Below are positions 20,964 through 31,919 of a stretch of 64,000 nt of DNA, piece by piece. The first letter of the stretch is position 1, and every line of letters starts with the position of its first letter. The DNA is from Solanum dulcamara (Eukaryota; Streptophyta; Magnoliopsida; Solanales; Solanaceae), in contig NC_077242.1 of assembly GCF_947179165.1 (NCBI RefSeq), positions 38,077,097 to 38,141,096 of the forward strand, read 5' to 3'. The notes below the pieces were generated by a model, which worked only from the letters and a program-made list of their open reading frames with translations, was not told the DNA's origin and searched no databases. The position numbers were made by a program, and so were the translations under genes.

Positions 20964-22721
20964 TATCACAACCCAAATTCAAGTGTGATGGCACTGCCTA
21001 ACCCATCAAAATGACTCATCCAAAGAGCCTAAACAATTCAAAATAAGCAAAAATAAAAGCGGAAATCTAAAGTCTAATATGATATAGATAAGGATAAATG
21101 GAAAGTAGATTCTAAACTATGTACAAGCCACTATTTCAACAAAAAGAAAAAGATACAAGTCTATTTATCGCAGTCCTCAAGTAGAACAAAACATAAAGTA
21201 AATGGGTGGCAAGAGTCTGTCGAAGAAGACAAGCTTCTACCTCTCACGCGTCTAGAAGCTAGGCCCGATCAATAGAAATACTAAGAGCAGGAGGTGCTGG
21301 GCTCAGATCCTATATAGATGTAGAAACATGGGGTGAGCACCAACAACACAGTACTCAGCAAAATAAAAACTAAACCCTAAGTAAAGCAATGTGGAGCACA
21401 GGTACTCCTGACATCCTAACCACAATCCTCCACAACTAAACACCTTCACTCAGACAGCCCAATCTATACATCACAATTATACCGGAATACTAGATAGTCC
21501 ATAAATAGAAAGTGCAAATACATTCTTACCGCTATACTCAGGCAAACATAGGAGATCTCAAATCACAGTCAATAACAGGATAAAATAGATGCAAATGCAA
21601 TGTCAAATATCGTGATGCAAGTCTGTCCTATGATACACATCCACTAATCACCTTAGACCGGAACCCATGAGGGCCTCACATAGACCATGTATCTGCCATA
21701 AAATACCTCGATCAATATCTGCTAGAAGAGACCTTGGCCATAATATCAGTCGGAAGAGACCTCGGCCATAACATCCGCCTAAAGAGACCTCAGCAGTCGG
21801 AAAAAACCTCAGAAAATCACCTCAATCGGCAGAAACCTCTGTCCCAATATCCAGTATATTACAACCCAAATTCTCAGGTCATGATGGCGTATACTATGAT
21901 CGACTTGTAGGTAAATCGACCCATAATTCAGAACTGCTAGTAATAGGATGTCAGGGTAGAAGACCACCAATTTAATCCAAGACATTAAGGTAATAATAAG
22001 AGCATGCATGAACGGGCGGAAGTAACTAAATATATACAAACAAAAATGATCCCTCCTAGAACATCAAAATCACATGTACAGAGCTACTAGTAAAAAGAGT
22101 AAAAGTCCCAAAAGTAGACCACAGAAACAAAGCTATCTCAAAAAGAAAAAGATTGGAAAAATGTATATATAGAGGGAGACGGGTAAATCTAGGACACAAT
22201 ATTCTAACCCTCTCCTTTGATCAAGACCGCAACTGGCTCGAATCAACGTTGGTAGCTATTACTCTGACCTGCATCACAAAATCAGATGCAGAGTGTAGTA
22301 TGAGTTCCAAAATAATAGGTACCCAGTAGGAATTAGGCTATTTTAGCAAGATAAGCAAAAACAAACTGAAATGCGAGTAAAAGATCACAACCAAAGATAG
22401 AGAAAGAAGTAAATATGGATATGCACACGAGCATAATAATAAAAAAAGAGTAAGAATCTAACTAAATCTGCCAAACTCCCATAAACCCGAAAGGGACGCT
22501 CATGTACAAGTAAAGAGTAACCACCAGCATGGACTCCCATAAGCCCGACAGATGCAAGAATAGCTGAAGGAAACTAAAAAAGACAAAAGGATTCCAATAA
22601 TATCATTATTTCCTAGACTTGAACTGAACCATTCCCAAACTCTAATACCTCAACCCAAAGCTGAGAGTAGATCGATACATTGAATCGAAGATTTATAAGG
22701 GAAATAGGAATTGAACCACAT

Positions 22722-22993
22722 GTAAGCTGGACCATGGACTTCAATAAGGTAACTGTAGCTAATGAGTCGACATGAGTAAGCTAGACCACAGACCTTAATC
22801 GGATAACTATAGCCAAGGGTCGAACACGGGTAAGCTAGACCATGGACTTCAATCGGATAACTGCAGCTAAGGAGCCGAACACAAGTAAGCTGGACCACAT
22901 ACTTTAACCTAGTAACTATAGCTAAAAAGCCAAGCACAAGTAAGCTAGACCACGGACTTTCACTTGGTAATTGTAGCTAGGGGAGTGAACTGA
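22722..22993 (-). repeat. Five-copy tandem repeat, 54-55 bp unit, inside an LTR
   Basis: Units begin at 22722, 22776, 22830, 22885 and 22940, each opening with 'gtaagct(g/a)gaccac' and holding 'ggacttcaatcgg', 'taactgtagct' and a variable end. Spacing is 54, 54, 55 and 55 bases. The array sits in the part of the LTR where related LTRs have a shorter-period array (21690-21850; 33540-33660). The open frame 22650-22937 on the minus strand comes from this periodicity. Confidence 0.88.
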
Positions 22994-24279
22994 ATTAGAA
23001 TCAGCAACTAATTATGCATCACGGGGAGTAGCCCCAAACCGAGTGTCATCAATGCACCACTCCAGCCCAAACTAAATATAACTTAAATCATCGAGAAGAC
23101 TCCTAAAAATCTAGAACAAGTTGATACAAGGCTGATAGAAGAATAGGGCATTATGGAGGTGAGGTCACAAGCTATGTTACTTCCTAGCTAAAGCTTAAAC
23201 TATCAAACTCATGTCTGTTATATCAGTCTATAGGGAGCTAACCGTCTGAAAAGACGTCGAAGAAGTTCTAAGGCCCAACGGCACCAAACATGTGCAAGTC
23301 TAAGGCAATCACTAGTATAAGACTAGACTAAGGCCCAACATGCTTCCAAACATATAACCATAGGCAAACCATACAACACCAAGCGAGACTGAACGATAAG
23401 AAAAGGAATCATGCTTACATAGTCCAATAATTTCCCAAAATAGTATCTAGGATAGAAATTCTAGGAATTTAGCATGCTTGACACCCAACCCCCTCTAAAC
23501 TCAAACAAATCAATATACAATTGCCTAAACATGCTCAGTATCATGAGGGAAACATTGTAGCCTACCTTTAGGTCAACCGCGCGCGCTCAAACTCCCAAAA
23601 TTAGAACTTTTCCCTTCTGAGCTGCCTCTGATTGTTTCCACACTATCAACAAGAGAATCATAATGTTAATATGGTCGTTATGACACAAAGATAATCGAAT
23701 TCGGATACCGGCCAATTTCGTTATCTAAAATGGGAAATATGGGACCTGCATCTAAAATTCTAGAATTGACCCCAAAAATAGGTTCTAAATAGCACCCAAT
23801 GCCCAAGGAAAAAGTTACCACACAATTCAGGGTATAAAAATAATGCAAGACGATCATGCAACAAAATTCTCATAATTTGAACTTAAAAGGTAAAAATGGC
23901 AGCAACTTTGATCAGCGATTACTCAAAAAATAAACTCTCCCAATCCAAAAAAATTATACCATGAAGTTTCTTGCAAAAAACCCCACAACTAGCCTCAAAA
24001 ATAACTAAAGACGAAGCTCATATGATCAAGATACAATCTCCCAAAGTTCAATAAAAATTCAATCTGAAAAATGACTAGAATAGTAGATAATTACGTAAAT
24101 TTACCTCACATGAAGCTTCCCATCAAGTTTTCGAGCTTACCACTGGATTTCCCATAAAATTCTCTTGAATATAGACCCTTAAATCATCAATTTTGGTTGA
24201 GAAATGGAGGAGAAATTGAAGTTGGAAGTTTGGAAGTGATGTTGAAATCGTCCTTGGTCTTTTGTTAAAAGAATAGGAC

Positions 24280-24480
24280 TTTGGCCTTTGCGAACGCAGC
24301 CAAAGTGGCCCGCGAATGCGGAGGTCATCGATCTTGGACTTCACAAATGCAGTCAGAGGCCCAGAACGTGGAGGCAAAAGACTTAAGCCTCCACAAAGGC
24401 AGCCAAGGCTCCGCGAACGCAGAGACAAAAGAGGCACACCCCCACGAACGCGGCCATGGCTTCGCGAACACGGAGAACAA
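24280..24480 (-). repeat. Repeated-word block in LTR U3 (word like 'gcgttcgcggagcc')
   Basis: On the minus strand the phrase recurs as 'gtgttcgcgaagcc', 'gcgttcgtgggggtg', 'gcgttcgcggagcc', 'gcattcgcgggcc', 'gcgttcgcaaaggcc', at about 25-45 base spacing. It lies 650-850 bases after the LTR start. Overlapping open frames on both strands (24123-24551, 24281-24514, 24316-24582) are composition artefacts. Confidence 0.65.
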
Positions 24481-26009
24481 ATCTCCCTGCACCAGATATC
24501 ATCTAAAAAGATGATTTTTCTCAAGTTCAAATATTCCGACAATGTGCTCAAAATTCATTTGAAATACTGTGCGTGCAAATAAGATATGCTACCCCACCAA
24601 ATTCGATATTCCAGACTCAATGCCATAATTGAAATTTCCATACGAGGTTGTTACAGCTGAAAAGTGGATTCCACACCCAAGTGTCATTTTGAGAAAAAAT
24701 CCACAACAGGCCTGAAGATTAGATCGGAATCCCCGGAAAGTGAATAAAGGGTCATTCTAGACCAAACTAGACATTTCAAAACTAACCGCGCTGTCAGAAT
24801 TTTCATTTGAGCGTGTTTTCCAAGAATGTTGACCAAAGTCAGTTATAGGCCAAATTTCAAAGGCAAAAGCACCAAATGGTCCCAAACTCATACCAATGGC
24901 CTTGGTACTCATGTCAACCATGCTACTAGCCTAATTTAGCCATTTCAGAGCTAATAGAATCGTCAAATTTTCATTCTGAGGTCATTCTCCAAAAGACATC
25001 ACCAAAGTCAATTTTTTATGTTATAAAAGCTCCAAAACAGGAAAACGGGCCTAAAATTCAAATGAATGACGAATGACTAGGCAATCAAACAATCAGTGCC
25101 ATCAAGTCTTAAATGACTTGGTGTCGCTACAGGAATGCTCTAAATGACGGAATGAATGCTTTAATTCAAAAATAAACTGGAGAGTCAATATACATTACCT
25201 CACTCATGTCATTTCTCATTCATCACAGATACAACATATGCACAAGTAATTAGTGAAATAGGATAAATATTCATACAAGAAATCATAGAGTTCGCAATCA
25301 CACAATAGATCAATGTCTTGTAATTTACAACACTTAGACAATTACCCCTATTCGGATTCCACTATCACACTTCAACTCATATAATTCAATTCAATCTAAT
25401 GACCCAACACACCCTAATCCCCTCATATAGGAAAATACAAGATTCAACATATTTAACAAAGATTAGAACTCCACTTGTCTTAGCCAACAGTCATGAACAA
25501 TCTGAACTCAAAACTTTTCCATTTCGAAGATAATCCAAATTACCACAATCAAATCACATATAGGCTCACAATCACATTTTGAAATTATTGACACTAAAAT
25601 TAAGCAATTTGGGTGAAAAGGGATAAAATGGTCAAAAATCTCATATCAGAAATGGAACTCTAAATCTGATTATTTTTAGATGAAAACATTCTTTAAGTAA
25701 TAATAAATCTAATGGTGAAAACTAATTCAAACACGCGGTTAGAATGAGTTCACAAACCCAACTTTTGTTAGAATTTGGATTAGGCAAAAAAAACCAAAAT
25801 CTTCAATTTGAAATCCAATTTTTGAAGTTAAAATCACTAATTAATCAATGAGAATGAAAGATATAGGTTGAAAATGACTTACCCAATAGTTTTCCATGAA
25901 AATTCCCTTTGAAATTTGCCTATATCAAACTTAGAATGTCAAAAATAAAGGAAATTAGCCCTAATCCCATCTGTTGGAAAAAGACACTGTTCAGGTCCAC
26001 TTAACCCTT

Positions 26010-26165
26010 CACGATTGCGACCCATTTTCATCGACAATGCGAAGGTCATGTCCTTGCTTCATCATGATCCCGTCCTATACCTCATAATTGCGAAGGTCGA
26101 AAGAAAGGTACCTCGCAATCACGGCAGGACTCCTCCGCGAATGCAAAGAACAATAGGAGGCACTA
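26010..26165 (-). repeat. Repeated-word block in LTR U3 (word like 'ccttcgcaattg')
   Basis: On the minus strand the phrases are 'gcattcgcggaggag', 'gtgattgcgaggtac', 'ccttcgcaattatgagg', 'ccttcgcattgtcg', 'gggtcgcaatcgtg'. It sits 670-820 bases after the LTR start. The flanks ('gaatatcgaatttagtaagg' before, 'aactattgggtaag' after) align with the LTRs at 31920 and 50308, but the words do not. Confidence 0.65.
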
Positions 26166-26836
26166 GTTGACAGCAGCCATTTCACAAGGCTAAGTCTCCA
26201 AATGGACCCAAAAGATTCGATCAAGACCCCGTGAACTCAAAACATATATGCAACCTTACTAAATTCGATATTCCGGACTGAATGGAACCATTGGAATTCA
26301 AATTTGAGGCCTCCTTGACCTGAAATCTAATAAGTCGCAACTAAACTAGTTTTGGTATTTGAGATACTCAAAATACCCTTGGGACATCTAAAAATTATAA
26401 CTAAGTCATTTCTAGCATTTGATTCACCTCCCAAAACCATTGGAACCATCACAAATCCAATCTGAGTAACCAAACCCCAAATGTTGATTAAAGTCAAACT
26501 TGGATTAAATTTAAATTTAATTTCCAACTTCAGACCTAAATTCCATGTTTTAACTTTAAATCTGATTCCAATAATTCTCCTAGACCAACTTCCACATTTT
26601 GGAAAATTCATGAAATTCCATTCCGAGACTCAAAACTCCAAATGACTCCGAAACTCAAAATTTGACAACTTAAGCTTTTAAAACTCATTTCTCAAGCAAA
26701 ACCTCAACTTTTCACAAGATTTTTAAAAACTAACTTTCAGAATCAACCAAAAGTGACTCGGGGCAACTGATGAGAGGGGTAAAATGGTAATTTTGTTAAA
26801 ATTATCAAAAATCACATTCAGGTTCATTACATATTC

Positions 26837-26930
26837 AAGAGTTATCCATAGGGAAGAGAATCGTTTGGGCTAGCATTGAGCTATTTGAAGAAGAAGATTC
26901 ATTTGAGCAAGAAGGAAAAAGCTTTTAATT
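26837..26930 (+). pseudogene. DUF1985 fragment, continuation after the solo LTR
   Basis: Counting from the codon ending at 20963 (ttc, part of the target duplication also present at 26834-26836), the frame continues KSYP, stop, GRESFGLALSYLKKKIHLSK, KEKAFN, stop. DUF1985 proteins typically have 'DLDLF..YPWG...F..T...L' here, so the first stop probably replaces Trp. This ties the two sides of the solo LTR into one former exon. Stops show the gene was already dead or has decayed since. Confidence 0.6.
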
Positions 26931-27274
26931 AGAAGAATAATGCATTGTACAATTTTTTATGGGAATTTTTGGTACTTATTATCTACCATCTTATCAATTT
27001 ATTATAGATTCTTACCTATTTATGTAGCAATACATAAACTCTATAAATTTATTTATTCTTCTATTGATTGAAAGTTTGGATATATGAGGCATTTTTCTCA
27101 TCTTGAAAAGTATGCTAGAAGTCACTGCATTCTACTTTGCACATTCCTCCTTTACTTAGATGACACGGTCCAAGAGCGACAACATAACGAAAATCAACTC
27201 ATTTAAGTATAGAGAAAACAATACAATGCTAAAAACTTATTTGTTATTATATAATAATATATTAAAACTAGATT
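26931..27274. other. Spacer, possibly intron of the DUF1985 gene
   Basis: AT-rich sequence without recognisable coding motifs between two coding pieces of the same probable gene. It may be an intron remnant. No clean splice pair could be chosen by eye. Confidence 0.35.
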
Positions 27275-27469
27275 GTGCACTCATACATTACCCCTACTGT
27301 TCATGAGATGAAGCATACCTGCATGAAAATATTTAAGTCATACACCAACGAAGTTAAGAACACGTTCATCGATGTATTGAAGGTGAAGTTCAAAGGTGTG
27401 ACTGTCCTCACTTCATCAGTAGAGGTTGTCGAGGACGATGAAGATTTGGATGATCACAATCATGTCTGA
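27275..27469 (+). pseudogene. DUF1985/Ulp1-associated protein fragment (downstream exon)
   Basis: The frame reads MHSYITPTVHEMKHTCMKIF, KSYTNEVKNTFIDVLKVKF, KGVTVLTSS, then the acidic VEVVEDDEDLDD and a stop. The pattern 'YI.PTV.E....YMK...PYT.EV....ID.LK..LKGVTVLTS' followed by an acidic tail is what I recall from the segment after the DUF1985 domain in plant MULE-carried proteins. The orientation and order match the pieces at 20625 and 26837. It is 65 codons without an internal stop, but the protease domain is not found downstream. Confidence 0.5.
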
Positions 27470-27472
27470 AGT

Positions 27473-28069
27473 CCAGCACGTGCTTGTGCATGTTGGTTTT
27501 AGTGGATAGATGAAATTGTGTTATGTTACTGTTTTGTCTTATAGTTGATATAGTTGATGACTTTTATTATAGAAGGCCTCCTTAATTATTTATAGAGTGC
27601 TATCATTGGAAACTATCTACTTGAAGTTGATGTTTACTATTATATATTGTATTGTGTTCCCAATTAATTTATTGTCATAGTTTATAGAGATAGATGGTAA
27701 ATATTATAGAAGTAATTCTCTATTATTTATAGACTATGGTTGATTTAAGATATATACATCTATTTATTTAGTCCCACTATATTCCTATTACACCTTAATT
27801 CTCAAAATCAACTTTTGTTTTAGTTGATACTTCTACATTTCGATCTTTCATATTAATTTTTTCAAATGATCTCTTAGCTGTTCGGCTTCTTTGAAAAATG
27901 TCATGAGCAAATTCCTATTTTTTTTAAAAAAATGGAACCTTTGTAGTATTTAAAATTTGACAACGCCATAAAAATTTGATTTCGATGGACTGCTCGTTGG
28001 TGATTCATCATCTACAAGCCACTTAAAAAAAGAGTATCCGCCATTATTCTAGACCAAAATAAAAAAATA
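27473..28069. other. Spacer before the foldback element
   Basis: AT-rich, no recognisable coding region or element ends. Contains repeated 'tatagagatagatgg' / 'attatagaag' phrases but no clear array. Confidence 0.3.
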
Positions 28070-29700
28070 ATTAGATAAATTTGCTTAGATAAATATTATA
28101 TTGAGGACCACCGATTGAATCCACTGTAAATCCTAGACTACACGCTTTGTCAATAATATATCGTATGAGTTTATAGCCCTAACTAGCATATTGTTATAAA
28201 AGAAAATAATTAATTAATAAAAAATAAATTATTAAAATTTACACAACTAAATGATCTTAAACAAGTCAAATGATCAAATAAGAGTCTGCATAAATTGGGG
28301 ATGGCGATCAGAGATGTGTGAGGATGAGTAGTGGTTATATAATTAACATCCTCAGAGCAATGTTTACCAAAATACAAGTAGGTTTAATGAGGATTTCATT
28401 TGTTCAACCACAACTTATCATCATACATATTTGATCATTGTTCTCAATTTACGTGCACTCTTATATGACCATATGACTTGTTTAAACTCATTTAATTGTG
28501 TAAATTTCCATAATTTATTTTTTTATCAATTATTTATTATTTTTTTTAAAATTCTACTAGTTATAGTCTATACATATGTATCTTAATCTAGTAAGTTTAT
28601 TCTGGATGAAGGTCTTAGTATGGTTAGACTATAACAAGTCGCGGACCAACCTAAGCATAGTCTAAGAGCTTCATTCATAATTATTAAAATTTACACAACT
28701 AAATGACGTTAAACAATTCATACGATTATATAAGAGTCCACGTAAATCGAGGACGACAATCAGAGAAGTGTGAGGATGAGTAGTAGTTATACAATCAACA
28801 TCCTCAGAGTAATGTTTACCAAAACACAAGTATGTTTTGTGAGGATTTCATATATTCAACCACAACTCATTCTCATACATTGTTGATCACTATCCCTATT
28901 TACGTGGACTCTTATATAATCATATGACTTGTTTAACCTTATTTAGTTGTGAAAATTTTAATAATTAATTTTTTATCAATTAAGTTTTTTAAAAAAATTC
29001 TACTAATTATGGTTCACACATATGTATCTTAATCTAGTAAGTTTATCATGGATGAAGGTCTTACTATAGGCTAGATTGTAATAAGTCGAGGACCAGACTA
29101 AGCATAGTCTAGCCTAAGCTAAGATCTTCATCCATAATAAACTTACTAGATTAGAATACATATTTATAGACCATAACTAGTAGAATTTTAAAAAGAGAAT
29201 AGTTAATTAATAAGAAAATAAATTATTGAAATTTACCCTATTAAATGAGTTTTAAAAAGTCATATGATCATATAAGAGTCCATATAAATTGAAAATAGTG
29301 ATCAAAGATGTATAAGGATACATTGTGGTTGAACAAATGAAATCAAAGATGTATGAGGATAAATTGTGGTTGAACAAATGAAATCCTCAAAACATACTTG
29401 TGTTTTGGTTGAGGATGATGATTGTATAACCACTAATCATCCTCTCACATCTCTAATCGTCGTCCTCAATGTAGGTTGACTCTTATATAATCTCATGACT
29501 TGTTTAAGCTCATTTAGTTATGTAAATTTCAATAATTTATTTTTTTTGTTAATTAATTATTCTCTTTATTGACAATATGCTAGTAAGGACTATAAACTTA
29601 TACGATATATTATTGATAAAGTGTGTAGTCTAAAATCTACAGTAGACTCAATCGATGGTCCTCAATATAATATAATTTATTTAGTTATTTACTATTTGTT
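28070..29700. mobile_element. Foldback-type element made of nested palindromes
   Basis: Outer arms of about 145 bases (28075-28220 and 29545-29690) are inverted repeats: 'ttgaggaccaccgattgaat' on the left answers 'atcgatggtcctcaatataa' on the right. Between them lie three copies of a roughly 300-bp palindrome A (28226-28520, 28675-28968, 29218-29540) and two of a palindrome B (28574-28680, right arm truncated; 29023-29165, complete). The third A copy is inverted relative to the first two. No open frame is present, so it is a non-autonomous element. The modular long-inverted-repeat design resembles plant foldback transposons; a terminal target duplication could not be identified. Confidence 0.75.
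29303..29384 (+). repeat. 41-bp direct duplication within the third palindrome
   Basis: Two adjacent 41-base copies (29303-29343 and 29344-29384), each beginning 'caaagatgtat' and containing 'ttgtggttgaacaaatgaaa', differ at two positions. The other palindrome copies have this segment once. Confidence 0.9.
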
Positions 29701-29984
29701 TTATTTACTAATATTTTTTTACCATTGCACCAATCTGTACATTGGAATCCATCAATTATGTAGACTATTTAGCATAGATAGTGGTCTCACTCAAGCCTAG
29801 ACCCTATAAATTAATTAATTTGTTTAGTATAAATTCATCTAATCAATGTTAGATCAAATTCATTATCTATGACAGTATATAAACTGCCAACAGAATTGCA
29901 AAATTCAAAAACAATAAAATGGCAACAATATATAGAAAACTGAAATGGATTCTATTCATTTGTTCATTACTATATATTTAACAT
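29701..29984. other. Spacer between foldback element and transposase fragment
   Basis: AT-rich, no recognisable feature. Confidence 0.3.
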
Positions 29985-30500
29985 AATATCAACACCAAAG
30001 AAGGTGTGGTTGGGTTGTGATCCTGATCCACATACCCGTTGCTCTTCTTGAAACAATTCAGGATCTTCCACTTTCATATCCATTGGATGATCATTAAAAT
30101 TCATTGAATGATCATCTAAACTCCCATCTTCAATCAAATCATTGTTATCGATTGTCGGCTATGGTGGTGGGGGTATCAGAGACCCTGCAATGATATTTAT
30201 GCTCAATATAGGCCTAGAGCTATCGGAAATGACATCCAACATGTACAGGGACACCTGTCTATCATTCTTTATTAATATGGGATGTATTTTTTTCTTCATT
30301 CATTAGATAGCTAATTATAGTGTCTCTTGACAAGCTAATTCTCCACTCTCAATTACACTTCAAACCATATCGTCGTATGAACCATTGCGACGCAACAGGA
30401 TAAGCATTGTCACCTTACTAGATTATTTCCAATTCCAACATTCGGAAGTCTCCTTCCACACACCCATATAATCACCACCAGCAATAATTACTTCAGCTAC
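29985..30500 (-). pseudogene. Mutator-like (MULE) transposase N-terminal fragment
   Basis: On the minus strand, from about 30419, one frame reads TMLILLRRNGSYDDMV, stop, SVIESGELACQETL, two or three stops, then MKKKIHPILIKNDRQVSLYM, LDVISDSSRPILSINII and a Pro run. It continues NNDLIEDGSLDDHSMNFND and MDMKVEDPELFQEEQRVCG. The pattern 'LLRR.GSYDDMV.SVI.SGEL' with 'K.HP..I.NDR.V..YM.D...D..RP.L' is the N-terminal part I recall from Solanaceae MuDR-type proteins, ahead of the zinc-binding and transposase domains. The catalytic domain is not in the window. It lies in opposite orientation to the DUF1985 pieces, as can occur when two genes share one MULE. Confidence 0.5.
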
Positions 30501-31914
30501 TGAAATTATAGACCACAATGATCGATTCTAGATTACGGTGTTGGTCTATGATTGGTCGATAATCGGTAACCTCGTACAAAAATGCCAATAAATGAAATCG
30601 GGTGTAATCAATGCTCTGCTAACTCTGGAATAAAGAAATGTATTTGTGAGGCTTTTAAACTACGGAAATCTATCCACTAATGAGGTATTGAGTAGATTTT
30701 GAAAGCTTTTCAAGCTAGTAAAAATAGTGGGTATATTTTTTGTAAAAAAAAAATAAAAATGAAATAACAATGAAGGCATTGAGCAAGTAGGAAGATTTTC
30801 AGTTGTAAGGAGGAAGATTTCGCCGTAAAAGTTGTCGGAATCAAGAATAATAGGTAAACATGGCTGAAAAGGGGAGCTTTTTTGGGTGGCTTCTTGGACA
30901 AATAGTTTTTTTGGTTATTTTCATAAATCTAAAAATAAATGAGGGAAAAAAATAAAAAAAATGTTGGATGAGAAGTGGGGACCAAAAGTGTATTATTAAA
31001 GACTTGAGAATTGGTCTTGTATATTTTAGAAGTCAAATGGATGATTTCATAATTATTGTCTATAGAGCAAAATTTTTAAGACTTGTGTCTAAATGTTCAA
31101 TTAAGTTTTGAGAGTGACTATTTTGCCAACTCCCCCTAGTTTAGTTATAGAGTTTTCTAAGGGTGTCTAATGGGCAAATTGGAATGAATTTGAGAATGTA
31201 TAAATAAGTTGAGTTAATAAATAAGAAGGGGGGGAGGGGGTCATTGGCCCACTTAAATGTTGTTTTGTCTAAAGTAGATTGGGATAAAATGAGCTAAAAA
31301 TAGGGTCATAACTAAATTCGACCAATTCTTACTAAGTTTTGAATTTAAAGTTTTTTTTCTTATAATCTGTCTGACTACCTTATAAAAAATTTAATTTATT
31401 ATATTATCACTATAAAACTATGTTAAATAAAATAATGTCTCCTTAAAAATATATGGGTCAATGTGGACAGCATATCAATCTAGATTTAAAATAGACTTAA
31501 CTAAGAGGGTCAAAATGAGCTCTGTTAATAAAATAAGCAGTTATAACTCACCCAAATATAAACGAATTGAGTGAATTTAAATTTATGCGTTGATTTCGAC
31601 ACCTATAGAATTTTCAATTAGCAAGAGATACGTGCAGGTAGTAAAAGTGATTTTTATATTATTTTTTTTACTTTGCATATAAATGCATGTAAAAATCACA
31701 AAAGAAATATCAAAGAAAATTTAGGAGAGTTTTCTCTTGAAATCCAGTATATAGAAAGGAAATAATTGCAATAAATTAGGAGTTTGTTGTGTTTTAACTC
31801 TTAATATGTGTCTTTTGTTTGTCCAGATATAGGTCTTCTTTAGTGCTTTTGCATCCTTTTTTTAATAATGATGTACATCCTAACCTTTTTACATTCTTGC
31901 AAAATTGAAAGACA
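30501..31914. other. Unassigned AT-rich region left of the nested gypsy pair
   Basis: Contains an A-run near 30745, a G-run near 31228-31241, and scattered short frames without motifs (for example 30710-30901 minus). May include the remainder of the MULE. No gene supported. Confidence 0.35.
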
Positions 31915-31919
31915 CTTCA

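Larger units (their letters stand above)
21857..25192 (-). repeat. LTR nested inside the solo LTR
   Basis: The outer LTR is interrupted between 'ccaatatccagta' (21845-21856) and 'catta' (25193), where uninterrupted copies read 'caatattcagtacctcac'. The inserted sequence is itself a distant LTR of the same superfamily: on the minus strand it includes a 'gactttggtcaacattc' U3 segment (about 24825), 'ggaatatcgaatttggtgg' (24600), a repeated-word block, a 54-bp tandem array and an end 'gagaatttgggttgtaata'. cagta/catta could be a decayed target duplication. The start may instead be at 25131 (TGTAGCGACACC), so the right boundary is uncertain. Confidence 0.65.
20959..26836 (-). mobile_element. Solo LTR (about 2.5 kb plus nested insertion) with 5-bp target duplication
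   Basis: The LTR is 20964-26831, flanked by the perfect direct repeat tattc at 20959-20963 and 26832-26836. On the minus strand it begins TGTAATGAACCTG and ends GGGTTGTGATA (terminal CA changed to TA). It is homologous throughout to the LTRs at 31920 and 50308 on the other strand. About 3.3 kb in its middle (21857 to about 25192) is a second, nested LTR; without it the length is about 2.54 kb, close to the 2.45-2.48 kb of the relatives. It splits a DUF1985 reading frame. Confidence 0.9.

Noticed and set aside
22722..22993. Regular spaced repeats considered as a CRISPR-like array.
   Set aside because: The units are contiguous diverged tandem copies without unique spacers, inside a plant LTR.
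24123..24582. Overlapping open frames on both strands (142, 77 and 88 codons).
   Set aside because: They lie in the repeated-word block of an LTR. The GC-rich periodic composition suppresses stops on both strands; no domain or start context supports a gene.
28070..29700. Long hairpins considered as microRNA precursors or as a CRISPR.
   Set aside because: Arms of 100-150 bases with nested symmetric modules fit a foldback transposon better. A small-RNA source remains possible but cannot be shown from sequence.
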